DNA of 58,009 nucleotides from GCA-002727735 sp038134525 (GCA_038134525.1 JAYPVI010000015.1:1-58009), one strand, 5' to 3'; shown: positions 47,801-54,180, counted from the stretch's first letter. The notes: generated from the sequence alone by a model not told the origin. Numbers and translations: made by a program.

Positions 47801-47802
47801 AA
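41878..47802 (+). CDS. Giant envelope protein: TPR, propeller, coiled-coil repeats and four SPOR-like domains (PorE-like front)
   Basis: A 1974-residue exported protein. The start is TTG (8-bp overlap with plsY) before a signal peptide ending near SYLAQ. Residues 25-165 are TPR-like. About 195-345 are PD40/WD40-like propeller strands (DKLFFSSYGKDG, GKTFYFSSKGHNSMGGYDIF). About 345-430 resemble a carboxypeptidase-regulatory beta domain. This front matches T9SS PorE and OmpA-family proteins of Bacteroidota. In place of the OmpA domain there is a charged helical region of about 1000 residues (500-1510), with repeats around A..L...A...P..RA.LL..A. Four SPOR-like domains begin near 1586, 1714, 1806 and 1887 (two with the VQVGAF strand). 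SPOR domains bind glycan strands of peptidoglycan, so I infer a wall-anchored outer-membrane-associated scaffold. A T9SS link is inference. Confidence 0.82.
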   Translation: MNNLKCNIALLCFLISFSYLAQDFSSEEDRLKHANELFNEKSFIEAEPHMLHFLSTKNNSEFNFKYGVCALYKYADKTKAIGYLRKALKDKNVDPQAYFYLARAQHLNYLFSDALTLYEKYQNLADEKQATSLNLNMYMTMCKNGQALMSNMSNLIVVEKTSTAEDKFQYSYNLDKIGGRILTTDLFQSKFDQKVDYKSIIYFPPIGQDKLFFSSYGKDGKTGLDLYMVKRLATGDWSEPTKLPESINTPYDDNFPYLQPDGKTFYFSSKGHNSMGGYDIFRCSYDFVSNNFGPVSNLDYKINSTDDDILYVVDDNNENAFFSSKRASDGGKIDVYNVKVKLLPIQNVVLAGVFKNLINDSDFKAVIKVQHVANNKLIGVYTVNDDRNYTILLPSSGKYKFIVETPLSEKIHAGLVNVPPQDGLKALKQEIELVNKNGIETLVILNEFDQEVANEAAILATVVKEMADPEVNIDEIPDSVLNPVETVIEESIVDSNKLIDSSVDELLAVNQQNLSKKKDEMDEIKMLSNKSKSIAEHKTIEASKKAKEADRLIEEANSTELDKKDSLLRVAKTMQDQSQILLNEANQSLQIASRYDASLEQKKSEVDNLNVLNKELLKAKEDGTDIAVLSDQLNALDNQKVNSPIENLQDEAKKKEKEANGYLSEAESLRADQESMIYQIDKDKEAIKFAKKKKDKVRLEQNIADLEEKVKETELLVEEQFSLYENSERERKDLVNEADLMESIQLSNEYNDIEVKEDVDVASVESLNSQISSEYIVKNEELLSSVPAKPNNEVNIDLDNSNDELSNQTEETIITDLVEENNVEEYNEVSAALESTTTEANDYEDVSQNLISYNNENSQQSSLKLEQNKEEMVDLKSEISSLEEELKETTNPNKIESIKEQISQKSDELERKENEVVRAYEDINKKEIEYNDQVFDEATNNLSEDAKSDEDYLSAVFYMESAKKQKDKAESLREKANDPRTSPNEKDNLLKQAHQVEMVAIDDQQTANNLLSDVKEKYPSETLIEEEKESNVPTENQIIKEQEETADLIEKSPITIPVSTDPPKVKPQKINGESFDPNKEPENFEVAAVADDNPTVNSSNITDPSSRALVEKNQKSLDKVDQLRNQQQTLEMQKADLVDDKLVQKVEKKIYKIEKKKAKSQLKIADDLAQVNQAEMNKLNEETNASKQQASLVSDDNFNYNQAETFQNAADQLAIKAKLLREDADKEKDPVKRAKLLEQATSSENTAIGYYQKSNKLYSDAIVENFSDDKLTLAKTVQGGNKKQSEQLEALSNVSINTATDYRNKSTQLRNESESMSKKERAKALVQADQYDQLAREEQIKADDFASKAKKYKTLEEAMVKDVAIAENIGNEDISYVAGTEEFKSYNEKQKSLNNLEVEKSKKTTEQKAYQNMSRQLDAKADALEQQAKTEKNPIKRADLLADMGEFRREAKKKKVMADALIISIDSLDGEIRTKEDEQAIILSSLDSTSATQVRALAISGKADELIDQIAKELPPNKEVESNNIDKITKEDTSPIVNVVPAKGEITSNTYVPPSKVTSDIIQFTAEEVSVYSKDNPIPVNPKLPDGLIYKVQVGAFRNPIPQDLFKGFAPITAEKVRDDITRYRVGYFTSYNVANNAKNQVRGLGYRDAFVVAINNGKRITLAEARNLESTLEVVSSPIVENNTKKPVISNKVNSTSLEDNLATATSANTVEGVFFSVQVGAFSKPLTKDNELNVSPLVVNQLNGLYKYSTGIFNSVEDAARKKASLIDQGIVDAFIIAYNNGRIISLDQATSSNPNRVVEYQNPEFYYLDFGTFDDSTSNSIAQSFLNLRTLNIRSRIRKDGKQFFSKKYNTKAEAIEAQKTANSAGLRDVVVMKSNRDDFAFNYEFKISLGSFDNDLPLEISNAFDNLRELEIKSYKEGGKTVYLSKSRNSYDEAITDQNACRMQNINEAKIVVFKDGVPTTLDKVLNSFK

Positions 47803-47830
47803 TTCAGATAATTTAATATGTTTGTTATGA

Positions 47831-48106
47831 ATGAGCTTAGATCATCAATATCAAGATGAAATTATTGAAAAAGAAATTGCTTTAGAGCAAAGCGAATTAC
47901 TTTTGTACAATGATGAGGTAAACACTTTCGAACATGTTATCAATATGCTATGTAAATATTGTGATCATGACTTTATTCAAGCCGAGCAGTGTGCTTGGAT
48001 AGTGCACAATAATGGAAAGTGTATGATAAAAAGAGGAGATTTTTTAAAATTAAAACCCATCTGTTCTGCGTTGCTTGATGCTGGGCTGAGTGCTAAAATC
48101 CTTTAA
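47831..48106 (+). CDS. clpS: ATP-dependent Clp protease adaptor ClpS
   Basis: A 91-residue cytoplasmic adaptor that hands N-degron substrates to ClpAP. The signature LLYNDEVNTFEHVINML is present, with a following HNNGKC helix-turn that matches the substrate-pocket region. Size and C-terminus agree with the family. The next gene starts on the base after its stop codon. Confidence 0.93.
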   Translation: MSLDHQYQDEIIEKEIALEQSELLLYNDEVNTFEHVINMLCKYCDHDFIQAEQCAWIVHNNGKCMIKRGDFLKLKPICSALLDAGLSAKIL

Positions 48107-48889
48107 ATGCGTATAGCTATAGTAATATTTGCTATATCCTTATTTATTTCATGTTCTAAAGTGCCTATTTCTAATAGAAGGCAAATGCACTTATTAAATG
48201 AATCTACCTTGATTGATATGGCTACTAGTCAATATGCCAATTTTATGGATAGTGTTAAATTATTGACTTTAGTTGATCAAAGAGCAAAGCGAATTGCTGT
48301 AATTGGAAATAAAATAAAAAATGCAGCTATTCAGTTTTTAAATGAGAATGGTTATAGCCATCGTGTAGAGGGTTTTCAGTGGGAATTTAAAACTGTTGAT
48401 GACCCCACCTTAAATGCTTGGTGTATGCCAGGAGGAAAAGTGTGTTTTTACACTGGTTTAATTGACCTGGCTGATAATGATGATCAACTTGCAGCAGTAA
48501 TGGGACATGAAGTAGCACATGCCATTGCAAAGCATGGTAATGAACGAATGAGCCAACAATTAGCATTAGCTGGTATACATGATTTATCAGGATTAAATAA
48601 TAGAGAAAATGAAGAAGCTAACTCCATTTTTAATATGGTATTTATGGGTTCAACTCAGCTCGGAATGTTAAAGTTTAGCAGAGTTCATGAGACCGAATCA
48701 GACAAAATGGGATTGGTTTTTATGAAGTTAGCTGGTTACGATCCTAACGAAGCTATTCTATTTTGGGAAAAGATGTCTTCTCAAGGTGCTATTGTTCCTG
48801 AAATAATTAGTACCCATCCAAGTGATAGGAGGAGAATGAGTGATATTAGTGATTTTATAGAAAACGAGCTGGATAAATATGTCAACTAA
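48107..48889 (+). CDS. M48 family metalloprotease, lipoprotein
   Basis: A 260-residue periplasmic protease, anchored by a lipoprotein signal that ends in LFISC (C16). The zinc motif is H134-E-V-A-H138 (GHEVAHAIAKHG), with a later E in HETESDKMG as third ligand. FKTVDDPTLNAWCMPGGKVCFYTGL is the signature of the LoiP/BepA-like M48C group, which trims or refolds outer-membrane proteins. There are no TPRs, so it is closer to LoiP. It overlaps cysH by 11 bp. Confidence 0.93.
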   Translation: MRIAIVIFAISLFISCSKVPISNRRQMHLLNESTLIDMATSQYANFMDSVKLLTLVDQRAKRIAVIGNKIKNAAIQFLNENGYSHRVEGFQWEFKTVDDPTLNAWCMPGGKVCFYTGLIDLADNDDQLAAVMGHEVAHAIAKHGNERMSQQLALAGIHDLSGLNNRENEEANSIFNMVFMGSTQLGMLKFSRVHETESDKMGLVFMKLAGYDPNEAILFWEKMSSQGAIVPEIISTHPSDRRRMSDISDFIENELDKYVN

Positions 48890-49574
48890 TCAAAAATTAG
48901 CATTTAACCATACCATTTCTGAAAAATTAGTTGAGCTTAATAAAAAGTATCGTTTACTTCAGGTTCATGATCGAATAGAAGCATTGTATGATGATTTTGA
49001 TGTTTCAGACATCATGTTAACATCCTCTTTTGCCGCCACTTCTGCTATGTTGTTGAAATTCTTTTCTGATGTAAAAAAAGAACAATTAATATACTTTATA
49101 GATACAGGATATCACTTCAAGGAGACCTTAATTTACAAAGACTATCTCATAAAGTTATATGATTTAAATGTTGAACATGTCACAGCAGAAGAATGGAAGC
49201 ATATATTTACTACAGAGGATAAAACTTGGACAAAGGATCCAGACTTGTGTTGTTCCATTAATAAAGTAGAACCATTAGAGAAAATTAAAGAAAAATATAC
49301 TGTATGGGTATCAGGGTTAATGCGTTGGCAAAGTGATAATCGTTCTACGTTGGATGTGTTTGAAGAAAGAAATGGGATGATTAAGTTTTATCCACTCCTA
49401 GATGTTACGCAAGATGAAAGAGAGAATTTCATCAAAGACCATCATTTACCTTTTCACCCACTCATTTCAAAAGGATATTTTTCCATAGGATGTGAACATT
49501 GTACCGTCCCAGGAAAGGGCAGAGAGGGGCGTTGGAATAACAGTCCTAAGACGGAGTGTGGCCTTCATTTATAG
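48879..49574 (+). CDS. cysH: Phosphoadenylyl/adenylyl-sulfate reductase (CysH, 4Fe-4S type)
   Basis: A 231-residue enzyme that reduces activated sulfate to sulfite. It has DTGYHFKETL, the iron-sulfur ligands C124-C125 and C205-x-x-C208, and the catalytic ECGLH (C227) at the C-terminus. The CC...CxxC set marks the 4Fe-4S form, usually an APS reductase. G-L-M-R-W-Q-S-D-N-R replaces the common GRR-x-Q. Other sulfate-assimilation genes are absent here. Confidence 0.93.
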   Translation: MSTNQKLAFNHTISEKLVELNKKYRLLQVHDRIEALYDDFDVSDIMLTSSFAATSAMLLKFFSDVKKEQLIYFIDTGYHFKETLIYKDYLIKLYDLNVEHVTAEEWKHIFTTEDKTWTKDPDLCCSINKVEPLEKIKEKYTVWVSGLMRWQSDNRSTLDVFEERNGMIKFYPLLDVTQDERENFIKDHHLPFHPLISKGYFSIGCEHCTVPGKGREGRWNNSPKTECGLHL

Positions 49575-49580
49575 TGGTTT

Positions 49581-50303
49581 ATGCCTTCAGAAGAGAAAAT
49601 CAATTTAGATGGAATTCCTGTTACACTTTACAGAAGTAAAAAAGCCAAAAATATAAACATTAGTATCAGGCCATTTAAAGGGGTACGAGTTGCTGTTCCC
49701 CGACTAGCCTCTTTTCGCCAAGCCAAACAATTTGTTTTTTTAAGAAAACATTGGATAGAAAAGCATGCTGCTCAAATGAAACTGTTTGAAAACAAGCAAA
49801 CTGTATTTAACTGGGATACGCCATTTAAAACGAAATACCGCAGAGTAAATTTAGTTAAATCTAAAATAGATATAATTAGCTATAATTATAATGAAAATCA
49901 ACTAGTTATAAAAATACCAGAAAATAAAAACATCTTAAAAAGTGATGTTCAGAACTTTATCGTAAATGCCATTGAAAAAACATATAGGTTAGAGGCTAAA
50001 TTACACCTACCGAATAGAGTAGAAGAACTTGCAAAAGCATACGGGTTAGTATACAAGAAAGTAAAAATTAATAATGCTAAAACCCGTTGGGGGAGTTGTT
50101 CGAGTGAAAATAACATCAACCTTTCTCTGCAGCTCATGCGTTTACCGGACTATTTAATTGATTATGTAATATTGCATGAGTTGGCTCATACGAAAGTTAA
50201 AAATCACAGTACTCAATTTTGGCATTTTTTAGATTCTCTAACTGAAAACAAGGCTAAAAATCTAGATAAAGAACTGAAGTCTTTTTATCTCCAAGTTTTT
50301 TAG
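49581..50303 (+). CDS. YgjP-like metal-dependent hydrolase (M48/SprT-like fold)
   Basis: A 240-residue cytoplasmic protein of the YgjP (DUF45) family. The metal motif H199-E-L-A-H203-x5-H209 is followed by FW, and the family signature NAKTRWGSCSSENNINL precedes it. The N-terminal part (VTLYRSKKAKNINISIRP...RVAVPR) is also typical. The function is proposed as a metal-dependent protease or UTP pyrophosphatase and is not settled. It ends the long plus-strand run, 6 bp after cysH. Confidence 0.9.
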   Translation: MPSEEKINLDGIPVTLYRSKKAKNINISIRPFKGVRVAVPRLASFRQAKQFVFLRKHWIEKHAAQMKLFENKQTVFNWDTPFKTKYRRVNLVKSKIDIISYNYNENQLVIKIPENKNILKSDVQNFIVNAIEKTYRLEAKLHLPNRVEELAKAYGLVYKKVKINNAKTRWGSCSSENNINLSLQLMRLPDYLIDYVILHELAHTKVKNHSTQFWHFLDSLTENKAKNLDKELKSFYLQVF

Positions 50304-50518
50304 TTATTTCAAGTATGTAGATTCACTCTATGATCTACCTCCAGTTTTAATTCTTTGCTTTTCTATATCTCCATATTTTCAATCTCGCTTTTAGCTACTT
50401 AATTAAGATCTGAAATAGGTTAGGGATAGTTTAATTCCAATCAATTAAATACGTTATCTATTGATGTCATTTTCAAAGGCTTGAGAATAAACTCTTTTGG
50501 AACATTGTTAACTCATAA

Positions 50519-50570
50519 ACCCACTTTTTTAAGAATAATTCCTCAGGGTGTTGATCTATTGATTGATTTT
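50519..50570 (+). repeat. 52-bp imperfect direct repeat, left copy
   Basis: It matches 55565-55616 at 46 of 52 positions, in the same orientation (both begin ACCCACTTTTTT and end GATTGATTTT). The two copies enclose the recombinase and all the cassette-like genes. Confidence 0.8.
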
Positions 50571-50615
50571 ATTTCCATTTTCATAAAAACGAGTAACAAT
50601 AGGTGTTTTAAAATG

Positions 50616-50640
50616 CGTATATCCGACAAAAAACGTATAT
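50616..50640. promoter_or_regulatory. Paired CGTATAT repeats, possible recombinase site
   Basis: Two CGTATAT direct repeats with 18-bp spacing lie 50-75 bp upstream of the recombinase start. This could be an operator or the recombinase's own attachment site. There is no direct evidence for either. Confidence 0.3.
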
Positions 50641-50689
50641 AAATGTTTTAATACCGACTATGTATGCCATTCTCAATGATGTTTGAAAA

Positions 50690-51523
50690 ATGAAAAAATT
50701 ACAACCCATCAAACAGAAGCTAATCATTAAAAGATACAGTCCCAATACCGTAAATACTTATTTAGCCTGCTTGAATGCTTTTTTTATGCATTTTAAAGAT
50801 GAAGACACTACCCAATTGAATAAAAAGGATATTCTAAATTATCTTGAATCTCTAATTCATAAAGGTTATTCGAAAAGTTCTCAAAACCAACACATCAATG
50901 CCATTAAATTCTATTATGAGAAATACTTAGAAAGAGAACGTGAATTCTATTATCTAGATCGACCCATCAAAGACAAAAAACTACCAACAGTACTGAGCAA
51001 TGAAGAAGTACAAAATCTATTCCATTACTCTTACAATTTAAAACATAGAACTATACTTGCCATTATATATTCTTGCGGATTAAGGGTCTCAGAAATGATT
51101 AATATGAGAATTAGGGACATAGACACTAAAAGAATGATTATTTGGATAAGGCATTCGAAAAGCAATAAAGACAGGCAAGTGCAATTAACTCCTCAAATTC
51201 AACAGTTGATTGAGCAATATTTAGCATGCTATAACCCTAAAATTTATTTAATCAATGGAATGAATGGAGGTAAATATTCGAGCACAAGTATTCAAAAAAT
51301 GATTAAAGCTACCTGTAGAAGAGCTGGCATTTATAAAAATGTAACTCCTCATACCTTAAGACATAGCTTTGCTACTCACCTTCTGGAAAATGGCACCGAC
51401 ATTCGATTTATTCAGCAAATTTTAGGACATAGTAATATCCAAACCACCCAGATCTATACGCATGTTTCTACTACACATATTAAAAACATTAAAAATCCTT
51501 CAGATAACATGGATATTTTATAA
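50690..51523 (+). CDS. Tyrosine recombinase (XerC/IntI-like)
   Basis: A 277-residue site-specific recombinase. The N-terminal SAM-like DNA-binding domain (RYSPNTVNTYLACLNAF) covers about 10-90. The catalytic domain has R132 (SCGLRVSEM), a lysine at 157 or 160, H221-x-x-R224 (TPHTLRHSFATHLLE), H247 (LGHS) and the nucleophile Y256 (IYTHVS). All catalytic residues are present, so it should be active. The C-terminal part is as close to integron integrases as to XerC/D, but the extra segment that marks IntI between the Lys and HxxR boxes is absent. An attC-like hairpin begins 8 bp after its stop codon, and cassette-like genes follow on the same strand. Confidence 0.93.
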   Translation: MKKLQPIKQKLIIKRYSPNTVNTYLACLNAFFMHFKDEDTTQLNKKDILNYLESLIHKGYSKSSQNQHINAIKFYYEKYLEREREFYYLDRPIKDKKLPTVLSNEEVQNLFHYSYNLKHRTILAIIYSCGLRVSEMINMRIRDIDTKRMIIWIRHSKSNKDRQVQLTPQIQQLIEQYLACYNPKIYLINGMNGGKYSSTSIQKMIKATCRRAGIYKNVTPHTLRHSFATHLLENGTDIRFIQQILGHSNIQTTQIYTHVSTTHIKNIKNPSDNMDIL

Positions 51524-51530
51524 CTTCACA

Positions 51531-51573
51531 CATAACAAGAATAAACGTAATACGTTTATCGTTACGTTAGCAG
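51531..51573 (+). repeat. attC-like hairpin A (after recombinase)
   Basis: ATAAACGTA (51541-51549) and TACGTTTAT (51551-51559) are perfect 9-bp inverted arms with one base between them. Outside lie TAAC on the left (51533-51536) and GTTAGCA on the right (51566-51572), the positions of the R'' and R' boxes in an integron attC. The next gene starts 18 bases after the right box. Confidence 0.6.
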
Positions 51574-51590
51574 CTATTAAAAAGAACTAA

Positions 51591-53084
51591 ATGAACGATT
51601 TACTTTATTCGATACCGACAATCATTTTATGTGCGATAGGATACTATTTCTCATGGAGACATTATTCAAGAAACAACTTTACAATTGCAGTTCTTTTACT
51701 AATGGTTTGCGGTTTTGCACTTCGAATTTACACTTCCTCTGACTTTTTTCTTCATGCTTGGGATGAACGTTACCATGCTCTTGTCGCGAAAAATCTTATT
51801 AATCATCCATTAGCACCGACACTTTACGACAATCCAATATTACCTTACGACTATAAGAATTGGTCAGGAAATCATATTTGGGTTCATAAACAACCTTTAC
51901 CGCTTTGGACAATGTCCGCAAGTTTGTGGCTGTTTGGAATAAATGAAATTGCATTACGACTTCCTTCAATCATTTTAACGACAATCGGAATTTGGCTTTC
52001 ATTTTTTATTGGTAGTTATTTATTCAATAAAAAAATAGGCTACCTCACTGCTTTCTTTTTTTCTATAAATGGTTTGATAATAGAATTGACTGCTGGCAGA
52101 GTAGCGACAGACCACATTGACATTTTCTTTTTGTTCTTCGTTGAGTTAGCAATTGTTTTCAGTATCATGTTCACTAAGAAACAGAAAACGATTTTCAATA
52201 TTCTTGCTGGAGTAAGTATTGGGGCAGCGATTTTATCCAAGTGGTTACCTGCATTAATTGTTGTTCCAATCTGGCTTTTGATTGTAATAGACTTAAGAAA
52301 ATTTAAGACAAAAGAAACTATCTTTCAACTCATCATTTTATTGACGACTTGCATTTTTATTTTTCTACCTTGGCAACTTTACATATACAAAGTATTTACT
52401 AATGAAGCAACTTGGGAAGCGAGTTTCAATTTCAAACACATCACTGAAGTTCTTGATGAACAGACTGGACCTTTTTATTATTTCATTGACAAAATCAGAA
52501 TAAACTATGGCGAGTTAATTTATCTACCATTGATCTGGTTTCTATGGAAGTATATAAATAACATTAAAGACAAGAAACGATTGGTAATTATTATCTGGGT
52601 TTTAGTTCCACTTCTATTTTTTTCAATCGCAAAAACAAAAATGCAAGCTTACATTCTTTTCATTTCACCTGCATTGTTTATAATGACTGCTGAATTTTTC
52701 TTTATGCTCAATAATTACAAAAAAAAACATAAGCAAAAATGGATGTATAATTTGGTTTTAATTTTATTAATTGCATTGCCAATTCGCTATATGATTGAAA
52801 GAGTAAAACCATTTCAACAAAACAACAGAAATCCTGATTGGGCAATCGACTTACGAAAACTCAATGAAAAAAAAATTACCAATGGAATATTGTTCAATTA
52901 TGATAGACCAATTGAAGCAATGTTTTACACCAGCTTGACTGTTTACCAAAACATTCCTGACAGAAATAAGATTACCGAATTACTGGATGATGGATATTCC
53001 GTAATAATTAATGACGATGGAAAATTACCTGAAGACATCAAAACGATTAAAGGCATTATGATTGAAAGACTTAACAGCCACTAA
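51591..53084 (+). CDS. ArnT/PMT-like glycosyltransferase (GT39/GT83 type) membrane protein
   Basis: A 497-residue membrane protein with about 11-12 helices. The first periplasmic loop carries the catalytic-type acidic pair in HAWDERYHALVAKNLI, as in ArnT and other dolichyl- or undecaprenyl-phosphate sugar transferases. HKQPLPLWTMSASLWLFG and ALRLPSIILTTIGIW are family segments. It probably moves a sugar from a lipid carrier to lipid A, a protein or a glycan. It occupies the first cassette-like unit after the recombinase. Its stop codon lies within the next attC-like element. Confidence 0.85.
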   Translation: MNDLLYSIPTIILCAIGYYFSWRHYSRNNFTIAVLLLMVCGFALRIYTSSDFFLHAWDERYHALVAKNLINHPLAPTLYDNPILPYDYKNWSGNHIWVHKQPLPLWTMSASLWLFGINEIALRLPSIILTTIGIWLSFFIGSYLFNKKIGYLTAFFFSINGLIIELTAGRVATDHIDIFFLFFVELAIVFSIMFTKKQKTIFNILAGVSIGAAILSKWLPALIVVPIWLLIVIDLRKFKTKETIFQLIILLTTCIFIFLPWQLYIYKVFTNEATWEASFNFKHITEVLDEQTGPFYYFIDKIRINYGELIYLPLIWFLWKYINNIKDKKRLVIIIWVLVPLLFFSIAKTKMQAYILFISPALFIMTAEFFFMLNNYKKKHKQKWMYNLVLILLIALPIRYMIERVKPFQQNNRNPDWAIDLRKLNEKKITNGILFNYDRPIEAMFYTSLTVYQNIPDRNKITELLDDGYSVIINDDGKLPEDIKTIKGIMIERLNSH

Positions 53085-53212
53085 TACATGGTATAGTGCA
53101 TGCGGGTTTCATAGGTTTTCAAGCTTTTGTAGCTCGTAAAAAAAGTCGGTGTAAACTGATAGGAAATCGCTTAGAACTCCCGCACGACACCATACCATAA
53201 AACGTTGTGCAC
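53077..53212 (+). repeat. attC-like element B
   Basis: Arms 53088-53106 and 53179-53198 are complementary at about 17 of 20 positions with one bulged base, around a 72-bp centre. Outside lie GCCACTAA on the left and ACGTTGTGC on the right. A long central spacer between two conserved arms is typical of larger attC sites. The next start codon is 18 bases after GTTGTGC (53204-53210). Confidence 0.6.
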
Positions 53213-53228
53213 AATAAAAATTAATTAA

Positions 53229-53591
53229 TTGAAAGTAACTGCTGAACATAATGAACGAATAGCAAAAATGACATTTGCATCAGTTTACCCATATTACATT
53301 AAAAAAGCAGAGAAAAAAGGAAGAACAAAAAAGGAACTTAATAAAGTAATCGAATGGTTGACAGGATTTGATGAAGGTAAATTACAAGATTTGGTCAATG
53401 AAAAAGTAACTTTTGAAATCTTCTTCAAGAGAGCTAGACTAAATCCAAAAGCACATTTGATTAAAGGTTTAATATGTGGATATCGAATTGAGGAGATTGA
53501 TAACCCATTAACCAAACAAGTCAGATATCTGGATAAGTTGGTAGATGAATTAGCTAAAGGACGTAAAATGGAAAAAATTTTAAGAGAATAA
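53229..53591 (+). CDS. DUF2200 family protein
   Basis: A 120-residue cytoplasmic protein matching the DUF2200 pattern: HNERIAKMTFASVYPYYIKKAEKKGRTKKEL, then VIEWLTGF and FKRARLNPKAHLIKGLICGYRIEEI. Function unknown; such genes are common in mobile or accessory DNA. The start is TTG at 53229, which gives the usual family N-terminus. It fills a cassette-like unit bounded by GTTGTGC on the left and the exact complement GCACAAC on the right. Confidence 0.88.
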   Translation: MKVTAEHNERIAKMTFASVYPYYIKKAEKKGRTKKELNKVIEWLTGFDEGKLQDLVNEKVTFEIFFKRARLNPKAHLIKGLICGYRIEEIDNPLTKQVRYLDKLVDELAKGRKMEKILRE

Positions 53592-53607
53592 TAGGGATAA
53601 AAACTGG

Positions 53608-53660
53608 GCACAACAATGGTTAAAGCTAATTTCCAACTACCTTTAGTCGTAACGTTAGCT
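53608..53660 (+). repeat. attC-like element C
   Basis: Left box GCACAAC (53608-53614), inner arms GGTTAAAG (53618-53625) and CTTTAGTC (53641-53648), which pair at 6 of 8, and right box GTTAGCT (53654-53660). The left box is the exact reverse complement of the GTTGTGC that begins this unit. The next ATG is 19 bases after the right box. Confidence 0.55.
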
Positions 53661-53679
53661 GCAAGCAGATTTAATAATA

Positions 53680-54174
53680 ATGGAAAAAGATAATTCTAAA
53701 AATCATTTATTAATCAAATTGATTCTAATGGTTGTCCTAATTTGGGGATTATCAGCACTTTTGATTATGATATTTCTCTCCGAATGGTCTGATAGAGGAA
53801 CTTTTGGAGATTTATTTGGTGCTGTAAATGCACTATTTTCTGCCCTTGCTTTTGCAGTTTTGATTTATACAATAATTCTACAACGTGAGGAAATCAAGCA
53901 AAATCGAGAAGAAATTGTTTTAAACAGGAAAGAACTTGAGAAAAGTTCTAAGCTTCAAAAGAAAGCACAAGATGTTTTGATAAAACAAGTGGAACAAACT
54001 CATTTGAGTGCTAAAATGAATGCTATGAGAACTCTTGTTGACTATTATAATAATCAAATATCGAATTCAAAAAGCACTGAAGAAACTATAGAAAAGGCAA
54101 GGCTTAAACGAAGGCAGATTATTAGCCAAATTGACGACCTGATTGATGGATTAAATGATTCAGAGGTTGAATAA
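53680..54174 (+). CDS. Small membrane protein with coiled coil, unknown function
   Basis: A 164-residue protein with two membrane helices (about 10-32 and 44-66), joined by the short loop SEWSDRGTFGDLFG. A charged coiled coil of about 95 residues (EEIKQNREEIVLNRKELEKS...) then points into the cytoplasm. Similar two-helix coiled-coil proteins appear as cargo in accessory regions, but I know of no defined function. It is alone in its cassette-like unit and has no domain that suggests a toxin or nuclease. Confidence 0.75.
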   Translation: MEKDNSKNHLLIKLILMVVLIWGLSALLIMIFLSEWSDRGTFGDLFGAVNALFSALAFAVLIYTIILQREEIKQNREEIVLNRKELEKSSKLQKKAQDVLIKQVEQTHLSAKMNAMRTLVDYYNNQISNSKSTEETIEKARLKRRQIISQIDDLIDGLNDSEVE

Positions 54175-54180
54175 AAGTCA

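Larger units (their letters stand above)
50304..50689. other. Intergenic region before the recombinase
   Basis: 386 bp with no convincing reading frame. It marks the change from housekeeping to accessory DNA. It contains one copy of the 52-bp flanking repeat (50519-50570) and a pair of CGTATAT direct repeats (50616-50640) upstream of the recombinase. I see no clear terminator for the long operon. Confidence 0.6.

Noticed and set aside
50690..51523. Chromosome-dimer XerC/XerD
   Set aside because: It is followed by cassette-like DNA in an accessory region, while housekeeping xer genes sit elsewhere in such genomes; the sequence alone cannot settle this, so it is called only XerC/IntI-like.
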